Shown: positions 1 through 11,517, counted from the first letter of the stretch. The stretch: 64,000 nucleotides of DNA from Multifurca ochricompacta (GCA_022496185.1 WTXG01000065.1:111631-175630), one strand, 5' to 3'. The notes: generated by a model not told the origin, from the letters alone. Numbers and translations are program-made.

Positions 1-924
1 CCACTGGAGATCACCATGGGCGATGGGACAGTTGCAATCGCCAGGTACATTTTCTACACCAATGGAGGGATGGATGTCGCCGGGTGCATGAAGAAGGACG
101 GTCCGGTTTATGGAGCTCCGGTTTATCTGGAGGAAAGGTATACAGGTCGTCTGCATCATACGATGACTGACGAACAGCTGGGGCACTTAGCTGCCGAAGA
201 TTCCCGGGCCTTTGCCATCGATGAGGTACTGAGTGACATGCGACTTCCACACCTCAAAGCCGAGGTAATGAGGCTGCGGAAGAATCTGACCCTGCGCAAC
301 ACACTCAACCGACAATACAAAGAACATGCCAAGATGATGGCCCGGCTGACCAACGGGATGTTCCAAATCGAACAAGAGCTAGTGGAGATCCGAAAGAGGT
401 TGGAGAAGGGGGACGCCTACCAGACGATCGCTGAAAGGTACGCTGACACCTATGCCCAACCCCTCCCACCACGATCATTGGGGGCTGCCCCGGTGTTACT
501 GCCGAACCAGTTTGAGATGCCACGTATGCATGAGAACCCTCGTGGGGAGACGTGCTGGCAATGCGACAGCAAGTACCACATCAGCTGGAACTGCCCCCTC
601 AATCGCAAATGGTGCCGACACTGTCGCAGCAACCTGCATTGGAGCAGGTTCTGCATCTTCCGTCGAGTAGGAGTCGCCCCGACGATTAGCAACCCATCTG
701 GGTGGTGTGGCAAGTGCCTACGTCACAATGCGGGACACCGGGAGTTGGACTGTCCCGTCCACAACCTGTGCCGTCTATGCGGGCAACATGGCCCCTACGG
801 GTTCCTCCACACTCATCAGTGTCCCCAAGATGCGGACAAGGAGAACTATACCATGGATGATCGTAATGTAGCTGACGATTACTTGGACCTGGTACAGGAT
901 GATGACGGTACGAGTCGTTTCTAG
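1..924 (+). CDS. Accessory ORF3 of a Gypsy element, four zinc-binding knuckles (5'-partial)
   Basis: The frame is already open at base 1 and ends with TAG at 922-924. The ATG at 16 is internal, because the related full-length ORF at 48863-50059 also matches upstream of it. The protein has a helical middle part rich in charged residues, then a Cys/His-rich C-terminus. Two canonical CX2CX4HX4C knuckles begin CWQC and CRHC. They are followed by CGKC with H and C further on, and CRLC with His and Cys further on. Such knuckles bind single-stranded nucleic acid in Gag proteins, but this ORF sits after pol and just before the 3' LTR. It has no in-frame stop although the neighbours are decayed. The exact role is unknown. 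An envelope protein is unlikely since I see no signal peptide or membrane segment. Confidence 0.8.
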   Translation, partial: PLEITMGDGTVAIARYIFYTNGGMDVAGCMKKDGPVYGAPVYLEERYTGRLHHTMTDEQLGHLAAEDSRAFAIDEVLSDMRLPHLKAEVMRLRKNLTLRNTLNRQYKEHAKMMARLTNGMFQIEQELVEIRKRLEKGDAYQTIAERYADTYAQPLPPRSLGAAPVLLPNQFEMPRMHENPRGETCWQCDSKYHISWNCPLNRKWCRHCRSNLHWSRFCIFRRVGVAPTISNPSGWCGKCLRHNAGHRELDCPVHNLCRLCGQHGPYGFLHTHQCPQDADKENYTMDDRNVADDYLDLVQDDDGTSRF

Positions 925-955
925 CCGGGTCTGCTAGAACCAGAAGAGGGGGTGA

Positions 956-1549
956 TGTTACAATCCTTGCCGAGCAACCCCGTTTTCTTTACTCTTCCCA
1001 ACGACGACCCCTCTTTACCACCCACCCTACATTTCATGATCACGTCTCCATCCTGGGACCCATCACATGCCCTCCTTCCATCCCCATGACCTCCTTTGTA
1101 CTTGTTGACTCGCTGTTTGCTTATGATTGACCCTTATCTCTTTATCCTCTTATCTCCTTATCTTTATGACTGGACACTTACTTAATACCCTATCAGAAGC
1201 TAGGCTTTACGCCCTCCACTTTCGTATATTTGGGCCCACCTGACCGTGTTATCCTTATCTCATAGACGCCTGTTTACTTATGTATATAAGTCCGCTGTAT
1301 CTACCTTGTAGACCTCAGACTCGACTTATTGAATACATCGGTGCTTGTCTTCCGGACATCCCTTTGATCTTTGACTCAGTGTCTCAAGTGCTTTCGGCAC
1401 TTCTTCCATTCAACATCGTCCTAGGGAAGTGCCCCTTTGATGTTGACTCGTCCCACTTAAACTCCAAGAGGCCTTATTGGTTTCTTATCTAACCCGACGA
1501 ATCGCACTGTCACACAAGTCGTGCAGAACGTCCTGCACTGGACGTAACA
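956..1549 (+). repeat. 3' LTR, G2 family
   Basis: It starts TGTTACAATCC and ends GGACGTAACA, in the same order of motifs as the G2 LTRs. It contains a TATATAA box and, about 35 bp later, the AGACTCGACTT block that in G2 is complementary to the primer site. It is somewhat diverged from the 587 bp G2 LTRs, so it comes from a different copy. Confidence 0.9.
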
Positions 1550-2527
1550 AAATGCGTGCAAGTTCTTTACTTGCATTGTGCATTTCGGACATCCGGCCCA
1601 GGAGATCCCGGTCAAGGAGATATGCACTTGGACACAACGTGTTCATTTATGGCTACTCAAGATCCCTCAAAGATTCCTATTTTATGTTCATAAGATTAAG
1701 ATAATTTATTATTCCATTTTTATTTTATTATTCTGGTTTCAATTTTATACGAGCGTGACTGTTCTTTGCATTTCTGCGCATTTCGGGTAAATGGCCCGGG
1801 CCATCCCGGTCAAGGAGATAAGCACTTGGACACAACACGTTCATTTATGGCTACTCAAGATTCCTCAAAAATTGTTGGTTTATGTTCAGAAGATTAAATG
1901 GATCATTTATTTACATTATTATTTTATTATTCTGGTTTCATTTCATACAAGCGCGACTGTCCTAGTCCCTGGATGCACATTTCTGCGCGTTTAAGTCAAC
2001 CTTCCTTAATAGGAAGGAGGTCAGACCACCATGCAATGCAATGTAGTCGCTGCCCCATGCAGCTTGTAGACACACGCGGGCCTTGTTTCAATAAAGTAAT
2101 TTGATAATTAAATTATAGAATAGTCTATATTAGTCTAGAGTGTATTTTAGATAGTGCCAGACCGGCAGAATTGGTCGCGCGTTAATAAAACAGATGTATC
2201 ATGGTTTTCAAGAAAGTGGATCACTGATAAGGATTTTATTTTACATCGCACTGTTAATCTGCTTTGATATTTTGTAGGATAATACTAGAACATATTTAAC
2301 GCCACCCTGTAGCATACATCAGACGAGATCTTGTATTTTTGTGACTGCAGATGTGTTTTATCTCGGAAATTCTACTGATCTTATCAATGCATAATCGGCG
2401 CCTATACCTGCCAAACCCGCCGCGTGGGTATGGGTTTCCACGGGTTGGGAGCTGTATACCCGTACCCGTACCCGGAAAAACCTGCGGCGCTTACCCGTGC
2501 GGGTATGAAACCCCTTGACAATCACTA
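1550..2527 (+). mobile_element. Right part of a non-autonomous hAT element
   Basis: It matches the complete 1448 bp element at 58991-60438, starting about 125 bp inside that element. It has the two successive related units beginning around 1550 and 1770 (shared block CAAGGAGATA, then TTCATTTATGGCTACTCAAG) and the same 3' section with GTGCCAGACCGGCAGAATT. It ends with a palindromic ACCCGTGCGGGTATG and the terminus CCTTGACAATCACTA at 2527. No transposase is encoded. The left end is cut off by the Gypsy insertion. Confidence 0.8.
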
Positions 2528-4171
2528 GTCAAGATTTCTTTGATGTATTTTTCTTGGGAGAGCGCCATCCATCTGGCCTTGCAGTCGTGCGTGATGTGCA
2601 TCCCAAGAATCCAGGTGATTTCGCCCAGGTAAGTCATCTCATAGGCATTTCCAAGTGCCTCTTTGTCTTCATTGATCTCCTTTAGGTCCTTCAACACCAT
2701 GGTGATGTCGTCAACGTAGAGAGCAATGATAGAGGACTTTGCGTTTCTGTGGTGGATGAAAACTGCATGGTCGGCTTCGGTGCGTTGGTATCCTATGTTT
2801 TCAAGCTTAGCTCTGATGTCTTGATACCAGACACGGCTGCCTTGCTTTGTTCCGTAGACCGCCTTGATAAGTCGGAGTACCATCCCCTCGGGAACGTCAA
2901 AACCGGGAGGTGGCTCCATGTAAATTTCTTCCTTTAGTTCGCCATTCAGGTATGCTGACTTCACATCCATTTGGTGAACTTCCAGGTTGTATTCAGTTGC
3001 TAGTGTGAGGATTGCATGAAGCGATGCAAACTTTGCCACTGGGGCGAATGTTTCATCATAGTCGACTCCCTCGACTTGAGTGAATCCCTGTGTGACAATA
3101 CGAGCCTTGTGCCTCAAGACCTCTCCAGTTGGCCCATGCTTCGTGTGGAACACCCATTTGCTGCCAACCACCTTGCACCCTGTGGGACGTTCGACGACTT
3201 CATACACTCCCATGGCCTCGAACGATCGCATCTCTTCCTGGCAAGCAGCTTCCCATTCGCCAGCGTTGAGTCGCACCATAGCTTCTTTGAAGGTGCATGG
3301 GTCACTTGCTAACTCAGGTTGTGCGATGTTGGCTTGCTCTGTAGGGTTCCCTTTTGTTTTGTAGGAACTAACAGAGTAACGAGGGTCATCGTCGCGAATA
3401 GGGGGGCGTGCGGTTCGCTTTGGTTGGGTGGTGATAGGCATTGGTGTTGATGTTGGTGCGGATGCGGGGGTCTCTGTGAGTGCACTTTCTACTTCACTGT
3501 CGCTACTTTGCTGAAGTTGGCTAGGGTTTTGCACTGGTGTATTAGGTAGCGGCTCTATAATGTTTTCGTTTTTATCGCCCTCACTGGGCTCTGTATCGTC
3601 GAATTTGATGACGACTCTTTCACTGGCTGGCCCCCCTTCATTGAATACAATGTCGCGCAACTCATAGAAACAGCCTGTTGGGCGATGCACTAGACGATAA
3701 GCTTTGCGACTCCAAGCATACCCCAAGAATGTGCACAAGATGGACCATGCACCGAGCTTGGTGCAATACTTCGCTGGGATGTGCACAAACGCTCTGCAGC
3801 CGAAAACACGCAAACAGGAAATGTCAGGTTTATTGCCACTCCAAGCTTCATCAGGGGTGGAGTCCTCCAGGGCGCGGGTGGGTGTGACATTGTGCAGATA
3901 AGCTGCGTACTCTAAAGCGTCGTACCAGTAAGTGTCAGGCAAATCTGCATCAATGAGCATTGTCCGGACTTTATTGAGAAGCATCCAGTTCATGCACTCT
4001 GCGACTCCATTATGCTGAGGTGTGTCCGGCATTGTCATTTTGTGTTTGATGCCTTTGTCTTGTAGGAACCTCTGGGCCGCAGTGGCGATGTATTCGCCCC
4101 CTCCATCCATGCGCAGCACTCTTACTTGCTGACCTGTTTCGACTTCTGCACGAGCTACGAAGCGTTGTAGA
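2528..4171 (-). pseudogene. Ty1/Copia pol fragment: integrase C-terminal half and reverse transcriptase
   Basis: Read from 4171 downwards, the open frame gives the end of the integrase core (VRVLRMDGGGEY with the second catalytic Asp position, then TPQHNGVAE with the catalytic Glu). A Copia-type integrase tail follows (FGCRAFVHIP), then a variable linker. The reverse transcriptase has GSKWVFHTK, KARIVTQGFTQVEGVDY, DVKSAYLNGEL and YVDDITMV, so the catalytic YVDD is kept. The frame stays open for about 540 codons but is cut at both ends: by the hAT end at 4172 on its upstream side and by another hAT end at 2527 on its downstream side. It probably belongs to the same minus-strand element as the gag at 12295-13300, with protease and the integrase N-terminus deleted. 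Non-functional as it stands. Confidence 0.88.
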
Positions 4172-4552
4172 TAGTGTTTAAAGGTCCGGTTCGGTCTGGT
4201 TTTTAGACCATGATGGGCTGCAACCATGGACCGCAACCGGTTGCGGTTGCACCTCATGTCTAGATAACCGGACCGGACCACTTAAAAACCGAAAAACGGT
4301 TCATTTCAGTCCGGTTGCCGGTCCATCAACCGGTTTCAACCGGTCCCATCCAAGACCGGTTAGGACTAGTTGCCATCGGTCCGGGAATCGGTCTGAACCG
4401 GTCTTACCGATATGTAAAATTCTCTATGCAAAGCCTGGACCCGGGATTAGAACCCAGGTCCTCCAGAACAAGCTGGGTCTTTGGTGCTCTGACCGCTGAG
4501 TTACGCAGCCTCATGAAATATAATCACACAACCTTCTATATTAAGGTCATGT
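4172..4552 (+). repeat. Left long terminal inverted repeat of hAT
   Basis: It begins TAGTGTTTAAAGGTCCGGTT, continues through a section rich in CCGGTT/AACCGG motifs, then a tRNA-like block, then CTCATGAAATATAAT and TATTAAGGTCATGT. The same series is found reversed at 11633-11998. The repeated CCGGTTGCAACCGG-type motifs are typical subterminal transposase binding repeats (inference). Confidence 0.8.
4434..4510 (-). other. tRNA-like sequence inside the hAT left end
   Basis: On the minus strand GGCTGCGTAACTCAGCGGTC resembles a tRNA 5' part with an A box (CTCAGCGGTCAGAG can form the D arm). CCTGGGTTCTAATCCCGGG resembles a T arm with a B box (GGTTCTAATCC against the usual GGTTCGANTCC). The acceptor and anticodon arms do not fold cleanly, so it is tRNA-derived rather than a working tRNA gene. 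It points outward, towards the hAT end. Confidence 0.55.
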
Positions 4553-4778
4553 AAAGTTGCATTGTGTGACATTCAACAATGAGACCAGAACCAGAAGTAA
4601 CAACCCCACGCAATGCAGATTGGCTGAACAGGATCGACGGGTCACTCACCAAGACCTCCGCGCTTGGTCCTTCTGTCAGATTCATGAGCTCAACTTCCAG
4701 AATCCCATCACCATCCTCCATCCCAGCCTCTTCTGGAGTCTGCTCAGCATCGACTTGATGCCCGCTGTGTGTGAAAAT

Positions 4779-4803
4779 GAATCATCGAACCTTTGAATGC
4801 ACC
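4779..4803 (+). other. Short 5.8S rRNA-like segment
   Basis: GAATCATCGAACCTTTGAAT followed by GCACC matches the highly conserved 5.8S motif at 23 of 25 positions. One mismatch is a CpG to TpG change. Weaker similarity (CTCCT, GG, CATG, GTT) continues for about 45 bases downstream. No other rRNA sequence is visible, so this is a scrap of an rDNA unit carried in the hAT interior, or a chance match. Confidence 0.4.
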
Positions 4804-4997
4804 ACTCCTGCTGGATATCGTCATGTTCACGTTGGGTCACACTCTCAGGCTTGGAATCCTCCGACATCTCAGATATCAGTGAGTTACTTGGACTTTAAAT
4901 ATATGAACGTCAACCTCGTCTCATGATGCCAGCACGCCAGTCACAGCAACAAACCATGTGTGTACCCCCATTCATGTCACTTCCGTCAACCCACATC

Positions 4998-5853
4998 TGT
5001 AGTACAAGTGCAGAAGCAACACTCAAGACGCCCGGGAAAGCCTTTACTCTTGCCTTGCTCGAAACGCCTCTCCACAACGCTTATTGTGACAGTGGGAAAA
5101 CCAACGTAGTTTGCTCAAGTCCTACGCACTTCCTATGGTACGATGTGTGCATCAGTTCTCTGTTGAGTAATGAACTTATCTAGAAGTAGACTTCTTTTGC
5201 AGCGCGCGCGACAGACTCGATGAATGAAGCTGTAACGCATGTGGATGTGTGCAAAGCCCTACTTAATTATCTCGACACTGATACGGTCTGGTGTGTGTCT
5301 GCTTTCTCACTTGTTACATGTTACGCTAGCTTCCATCAGGATTACCCAGATCCACTTGTGCGTCTGCAAAATAAGCACTGGGACCCCCTGCTCACCTGGG
5401 CTCGTGACACCTTTGACGTCGAGCTACTAACCCCCACTTCCATGCTATGCCCGACGTTCTACTGGCACTGACAGCGACTGACTCAGCTTGACCGACTCCA
5501 ACTTCTCCGACGCCTTCAACAACTCCAAGAGGCACATCAGCAAGACTAATTGCTTCAAAGTCATCCTCCAATCTTCCAAGTCTTCTTCGACAACCGCGCT
5601 TAGCCCCTCTGCACCATTTCTGGTAGCCCAAGTGGAGGTTACTAGTCAAATCGAGCGCTGGGGAGAGGTTGAAGACGGTGCGTATGCTTGCTGTTTTGTG
5701 TGCCCACGGAACCTTACCTCGAACACTCAGCTCATGACATTGATTACCATGATGTATGACGGCACATTGGCAATACAGCCTGTCTATTGGCTTCAGTCTA
5801 GGGTACGCACGCGATTCTGCTCTAAGAATCCATTTCGCTCTCCCAACTTGTAA
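4998..5853 (+). pseudogene. ATP12-like gene fragment with introns (F1-ATPase assembly factor)
   Basis: ATP12 family proteins are mitochondrial chaperones that bind the F1 alpha subunit during ATP synthase assembly. Pieces in order: AEATLK and GKAFTLALLETPL (N-terminal domain), LLKSYALPM (family LKPHALPM), an intron from about 5139 (GTACGATG to TTTTGCAG), then ATDSMNEAVTHVDVCKALLN and YLDTDTVW. A second intron runs from GTGTGTCT to TTCCATCAG, then DYPDPLVRLQ, KHWDPLLTWARDTFDVEL, later SQIERWGEVED, a third intron (GTGCGTATG to CACTCAG), and HDIDYHDV-stop-RHIGNTACLL. The stop there is TGA where the family has Arg. An internal deletion and frame changes make it non-functional. It lies inside the hAT, convergent with the ALKBH1 fragment. 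Confidence 0.75.
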
Positions 5854-5959
5854 TACCCAACTTGCAGATTAAACTTTATTGCACAAATAAGTGGTGTCTT
5901 CCATGATGTTTCGTGCATACAGTGACAACTCCTTTAGCGGCACACCCAAATTCCCCTAT

Positions 5960-6345
5960 CCACATTGGCATCCTCCTCAAGATATAGTGGCAATGTTCCT
6001 TCGAGTAATGTGCAGAACGCCGCGGTATGCGCACCAGCATGCAGGGCCAGATATCACGACGACATCACCGGAGCGCAGCAAAATAGGGATTGGCGTGACG
6101 TCGCATGTGAGGCCACCAATAAGAAAGACAGCGGCATTGCCGAGGCTGTGGACGGGACATTAGTGAATACGAGGGGAGATGAGAAGAGTGAGGCATATGA
6201 GATCGAGGCAAGTGGCGAGGTGGCGCAAAGTTTGGAATGGTCAACATGGCCCATAAGGGTGCCTGCGTCAGGCTCTACCTCTACAAAGTGCAGACTGAGC
6301 GACACCAAACAGATCACGGATGTGGCCCGTTTCAAATGCTGACCA
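5960..6345 (-). pseudogene. ALKBH1-like dioxygenase fragment with one intron
   Basis: AlkB homologue 1 proteins are Fe(II)/2-oxoglutarate dioxygenases that demethylate nucleic acids. Minus-strand reading gives GTLMGHVDHSKLCATSPLAS, where HVD is the iron-binding HxD. A roughly 55 bp intron follows (its donor now AT instead of GT, ending CACAG), then LGNAAVFLIGGLT and PIPILLRSGDVVVISGPAC. The next conserved part, normally with the second iron His, reads CAYRGVLHI, so His is replaced by Arg. Only the catalytic core is present. With the opposite-facing ATP12-like piece about 100 bp away, the two look like the tails of neighbouring convergent host genes. Confidence 0.72.
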
Positions 6346-6535
6346 TACATTTTATTCCATGCTTACCAGTTGGTTTTTTTATTTATTTTTATTTATTTTT
6401 TAAATCAACTTTATAATGCACATTGCCTAAGTCGAACAGTTACTAGACATGAGCTCTGGTAACTACTTTAAGGGAAAATTAAATTGTTGAGTGAGGACCC
6501 ATGGTAAAAACCCAGCTAGGGGAAAAGAATGTGTG

Positions 6536-7630
6536 CTAAGGTGCCAGTTTAGAAGTCGCTTTCTGAGCCAGAAAGGGGCCCCTTACCCTGCGGAACCTAG
6601 TTGGGGTTGTCTTGTAGTGTACGGCTTGAAAGCTGCACACACTCCTGTAGGAAGCGAAGAAACGCTTCCACATATTTTTTTGTCGTGAAAACCTGGATCC
6701 AACGGAGCGCGGCATGATGAGTGGGGCATGTGTAAGGAATGTGTGAGTGGCAGTGGCCACTGTGGAGCCGTCGCAGGTGCAGATGCGGGAAGAGGGAGGT
6801 AGGTCATGACTAAACCGGGTTGAGCAGTCGGCTGTGAAGATGTGGCCTGTGGCTAGGCGCATTGCTGTAGAGGTGGTGTGTTGGGAGAGGGGAGGGAGGC
6901 CAGCCTTGGGCCGGTGAGTTGCGGCGGACCACAATGGATGGTTTGAGTCATCAGGGGGACGGTTGATGGAGAGGGTGTACGCCCGGTTGTCAGATCATTC
7001 TGGGTAATCATTTGTGGGGGTATGAGACGCTCGCTCCCGGACCCATTCCCCACGCCAATTGTCAAATGCGCGAAGATGAGAGAGGGAGTGCCACTTAGCT
7101 GGAGAGGGCCGCCAGAGGGATGGAGATCCGGCAGTGATGAGCAGATTTTGATGAGACAGTCTGGGCTCGGTAGTCCCTCATTGCCAGGGCCCACATGAAG
7201 GTGAGCGAGGTCTCTGGGAAAGAGGAGGTGAGAGATGTCAGCAATCATTGAAGGAGACAAATCCCCCTGAACGCTTTGGGATCACGCGATTGTAATCGTA
7301 AGAGAGAGGAAGAGGAGCACGTAATGATGATTTCAGGAGCAATTGTCACTCCTGCAAAGAAATCGCATAGCCAGCGCATGGTTTGCGCCAGCCCGAACAA
7401 CTCCACATCTGCTTTTGTTGCCCCTGTCCCTCGACACTACGCCATCGTCCATTCCTCGCGTGAGTTCATGATGGTGGAGGCCGTGGCGCCGACCATTTTG
7501 CGATCCGGGCCTGTTGGCATTACACTCTCAATCATCAAGTGGTCCTGCACCCACGCACCCAAATACGCGGACAGTTGTTTGTAGAGAGCTAGATAATACC
7601 TGAATGTTCCACACAGCTAAAGTGGAGATA
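6536..7630 (-). pseudogene. LINE (non-LTR retrotransposon) ORF2 remnant: RNase H and C-terminus
   Basis: Near 7400 the minus strand reads KADVELFGLAQTMRWLCDF, a LINE-type RNase H segment. Further on come SNHPLWSAATHRPKAGLPPL and STAMRLATGHIFTAD, then CTCDGSTVATATHTFLT, the Cys-containing tail seen after RNase H in fungal LINE proteins. A related tail lies at 23957-24270. Frames change several times and no reverse transcriptase is left, so this is a dead 3' end. The part from 6350 to 6535 is AT-rich with no gene. Confidence 0.6.
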
Positions 7631-8243
7631 GAGGTAATCGGCTCGCTTTTCCTATAAAATGTCAGAAGCAATACCAAGAATAAACAAACAAAGTACTTAC
7701 ATTCCACGATGCTAGTGCGACGTCCACTTCAAGTCCTTCAGGCCCACAAGAAGAACCTCCTTGACAGCGGGGATTGTGTGTTGGAGGGTGGGGTTCGTTG
7801 CGGAAGGTAGAGTCATGATGCACTTGGTAGGTGATGGGAACGAATAAGGGAAGTTCGAAACGATGTCAGCTGGCAACCATGACTTGGAAGTGCTTGTACA
7901 TTTTGTGGTGATTACTGGAAGGTTAGAATGGAGTGGTCGAATCTATATGAAGAAAAGGACCTTGGCACCAGGGGGGCAAAGAGAAGGATGGATGAACCAG
8001 ATGTAAGTTTGGCTAAGGTGGTGGAAGTCGAGTACAGAGGGCTGCGGTAGGGCTGCGCGCCGTCCGTTCGATGGGTCACACATGCATTGCTAGATAGTCG
8101 AATTGCTTTCAGTTTGAACCTCTTGTTCGCAAGTTGGCATTGATGCTACCAATACTGTAATAATAACAAAACAAGTGATACATTTATATTATATATTAAT
8201 ATAGTATGAATTGAAAACAAAGAGAAAGTAAAACCACCCTACT
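7631..8243. other. Unassigned part of the hAT interior
   Basis: No ORF or repeat here can be named. A minus-strand stretch around 7910-8040 stays open (VLDFHHLSQTYIWFIHPSL) and could be another host-gene scrap, but I do not recognise it. Confidence 0.4.
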
Positions 8244-11200
8244 CTAAATAATGAACACGTCTGCCAATTTATCCCATTCCTCGAAGTCCTGATCAGCAAC
8301 CAGCATATCTTTGTACTCTCTCATCTCATTATCAATCTCTTCTACCTGTGCTGAGTTCCAGGCTGCAAGATCCCCGATGTTGTTCCTCCAAGCAATTTCA
8401 TCATCTGCAGTTCTTCAAACCGTGCTGCCCAAGTTGAGCACGTCGTTTTGTTGCAACTTCACCCCCAGCTGAAAAAAGACGTTCGCAAGGTACTGATGAA
8501 GCTTGACAGGGGAGGTAGTTGAGTGCAATACGGCGGAGGGTGGGATATAGTACCCCGTTGTTCTGTAACAAATCATAATCAGTGTAATTGATTACAATCA
8601 GTGTGCAATGCCAGGTACCTGCCACCATTTCACTATATCTGTATCCTTCGTAACATCAGCTGGTAGGTCCTTCAATATGGTGCATCTCTGATTGCCATCC
8701 TTCATCTTTAGCTTGGTTAGAGAGCAGGGCCAAGCGATGGCGATCAAACTCGGATAAAATGGATTCATCATTGCGTTGCATCATATTGCTAGTGGATTTG
8801 GTTGGTGTAGTTAGTGTCATTGAGCTGGCCTTCCAGTGTCGTTCCACTAGCACCATCATTAGCCAGAGTGGGAATATCAGTAGAAGTGCGGGGCGTACCA
8901 TGTTCTCAAGTATATTCTGTGCCTCCTCCTGCCAGTTCTTCGCCTCTTGGTTCCCCATTCGATGCTCTGCTTCCTGTTCCTCTGCACCCCCCCATGCCAA
9001 ATTAATGTATGCCAGCTTGAAGTATGGATGTAGGACTGTGTATCAATGTCAGAAAGATCAATACTAGTTATTGAAATGAACATACCAGAGCTAATATGTA
9101 TGCAGGCTTCTCATCAAACCGTGAGTAATATTTGTTAAGCTTTGCAAGTCCATCAACGATTGCAGTTCGGTACACAGCAAAACGTGGATTGTTGCATTTG
9201 GCTTCCCAAGCCGTTTGAAGCTCTTCAATTGCAGGTAGGGCTCGCCACAATGTTGGCTGCTTTTCAGCAGAGAAGGTTTGTTGAATTCGGTTGGAGTCCT
9301 GGATTGTGAGAGTGAGTCAGTTTCATTGCAATGATTACTTACAGTTCACATACCACCAGAATCTCACACGCTTCCTTCACCCGTTCCCAGTCAGTCTCGG
9401 AGAGTGTGAATGCCGACCATGTTATATGCTTAGAGACCCGGCCATTGGATCGGATTGTTGTGATAGGGCATATCGATGGTCAGCACTTGCAACGAATAGA
9501 TTGATAGGCTATTACTTGTTTAGATGAAGAATAGATAGGAAATGAACTCTCAGCATACCTGGCGGAGTTTGTAGGCTACACTGAGCATGCGATGGGCAGT
9601 ACCCACCGAACGTTGCTGTGAAGTGGTATTTTGAGTGGGTGTTGAAGGCCATATTCAATTTGTAGCTTCTGGAATGCTTCAACACGCTGTCCAGATGACT
9701 GAATCTTAGCAAGTTAGGAATTGTGTGAGGGATAATACAACAAACCTTGATTGCAAGTGTCCGGATAGCTGCGATTACATCCAAGGAACCATTCAGCATG
9801 CGATTGTCGGGGAGGGTTGGGTCATACTCCCAGATGGCTGTTGCTGTTTCCACAGCAGCAATCTTCGTGACATGGGTCATCATGTTGATTCTGCTAGGTT
9901 GACAACATGACCTAAACAACTGTACTGATGATTAGAGGATAATATTCAACAAGTCAACAATAACATTACGGAAGTTGATTTGCCTCTGCAGACCACAAGG
10001 GAAGCTTCTGTCGTTCGTGGGTAGCTTCAATAGTTTTACATTTTGCAGTGTTGCTTGAGGCATTGTCGAGGGTGAGGGTGAGGAGCTGTCAAAAGCGTCA
10101 GACATCAATCACGATTCGGTACTGGTTGACTTACTTTGGATTGTTCCCCACTCATAATCCCAATCCGATTGAGGACACCTATGAAGTAACGCCCCAAGTT
10201 CTCCCCACTGTGGTCGCCTGATACTGATCGAAACCCGATAACTTCTGAACGTAACTCCCATGTCTCCTTAGGCTCCATTCTAACCTCAATCCAGTGTGCA
10301 GTGACACCAAGAAATGCTGCTTTTGTGGTATCAGCTGTCCACATATCTGCTGTTGTGGAGATTAGACCAGGAGCCATCTGTCATAGTGTTGGTAAGTCTC
10401 AATATTCACTAGCATAAAGTTTACGAACCTCAACATCTTTTTTAAGCTGCACCACCCACTTAACGAACTTGTTGTGCAGATGGTGACTACATCATTTGTT
10501 GTTGGCAGGTCTTGTAAGGCTGACTTTGGTCGCATTGCAACCAAACAGTTTCGGAAGGTGGTTTTGTTTGCAACAGCAAGGGACTAATGGAGGTGATGGG
10601 GATATGAGTGTTACTTTCCTCTAATGGTGAGTCTTACCTGGTCATCGACTGCAACGAATTGAGTGACTGCATGAAGCACATCTTCTCGGGTAAACACAGG
10701 TGCATTCATCGGCTTTCTAACTGACATGTCCAATGTTCCCTGTGTCCCCACCTTCTTTCCCCTTCTTCTTCTTCAATCTTTTTCCAGAGTGGACGCGGCA
10801 TTGCCCAATGGTGCTCAGGTATGTTTTCTTTCTTGCATCGTTCCTGGTATATTGAATAATGTTGACGGATGTGCTGCCGACAGGAGGAGTTACCCCGGTG
10901 AGGAATGCTTTCCGCTTCGTGTTCTTCCTCACAAATTCTTCATCATTTCTATCAAAGCTCTGGTAAGTGATCTTTATTCTCATGAATTATTACTTACTTG
11001 CATATATTACACCAACGTCCAGTTCGTGTATCCACCCTACTATCATCCATAACAAACTTGACTGTGATTTTATCTGTGAAGATAAGTCGAATGTCCCTTG
11101 CCTTGTCCTTTTGTGTATGGACCTCAGACAGGATGGGTAGGTGATAATCTTGGAGCCCATCTCCCTTGACATCTGTTAACATTTTGTATAGAAGATAAAT

Positions 11201-11517
11201 TGCAAGCTTCGTACCTCAGAGTCATCCAGTAAATCATGCCCACTCAACACCTCAGGTTCGTCAGATTCATTCTGAACCTCCTCATCCTCACTAGCTTCCT
11301 TTGATGGTTTTGCACAGTGTTTCTTCCAAGGCCTATGATCAGGCTCTTCATCTGAGGATTCTTCTGAACGTTCATCCACTGCTGCTTGCTTCGAAGACCT
11401 GTTGTTCTTTGCTGGTGCTTTTGTTAGTCCTACCTTTTTTGGAGCTGGTTTCTTTGCTGGTGCCTTTGTGTGTGCTGTGATTTTACCCTTTGTGGTTGGA
11501 GCATTGGTTTTTGCCAT
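8244..11517 (-). CDS. hAT transposase gene with several introns
   Basis: Start ATG at 11517-11515 (MAKTNAPTTKG), a Lys/Pro-rich then acidic N-terminus. Coding blocks separated by short introns follow: LISTTADMWTADTTKAAFLG with the first catalytic Asp and HSGENLGRYFIGVLNRIGIM (10377-10110); LLTLTLDNASSNTAKCKTIE with the second Asp (about 10085-9965); MTHVTKIAAVETATAIWEYD (9890-9750); SSGQRVEAFQKLQIEYGL and NVRW (9695-9550); PITTIRSNGRVSKHITWSAF (9470-9360); WRALPAIEELQTAWEAK and KLNKYYSRFDEKP (9250-9090); and the dimerisation region with SSVPCERLFSAGGEVATKRR (8520-8440). The last part needs two small frame changes near 8400-8430 to reach WRNNIGDLAAWN and the stop at 8244-8246. An intact BED zinc finger is not seen. 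Probably a recently inactive or nearly intact transposase. Confidence 0.8.

Larger units (their letters stand above)
1..1549 (+). mobile_element. 3' end of a Ty3/Gypsy element, same family as G2
   Basis: ORF3 is followed by a purine-rich stretch (agaagagggggtga) and a 594 bp LTR that resembles the G2 LTRs at 35892-36478 and 50091-50677. The right flank, from 1550, is the inside of a non-autonomous hAT copy, so this element inserted into that hAT. The left half lies outside the window, so a matching target duplication (expected AAATG) cannot be checked. Confidence 0.85.

Noticed and set aside
6430..6480. A piece of G1-type LTR (CTAGACATGAGCTCTGGTAACT)
   Set aside because: Only about 25 bases are similar; a similar motif also occurs at 13480, so not enough to call an LTR.
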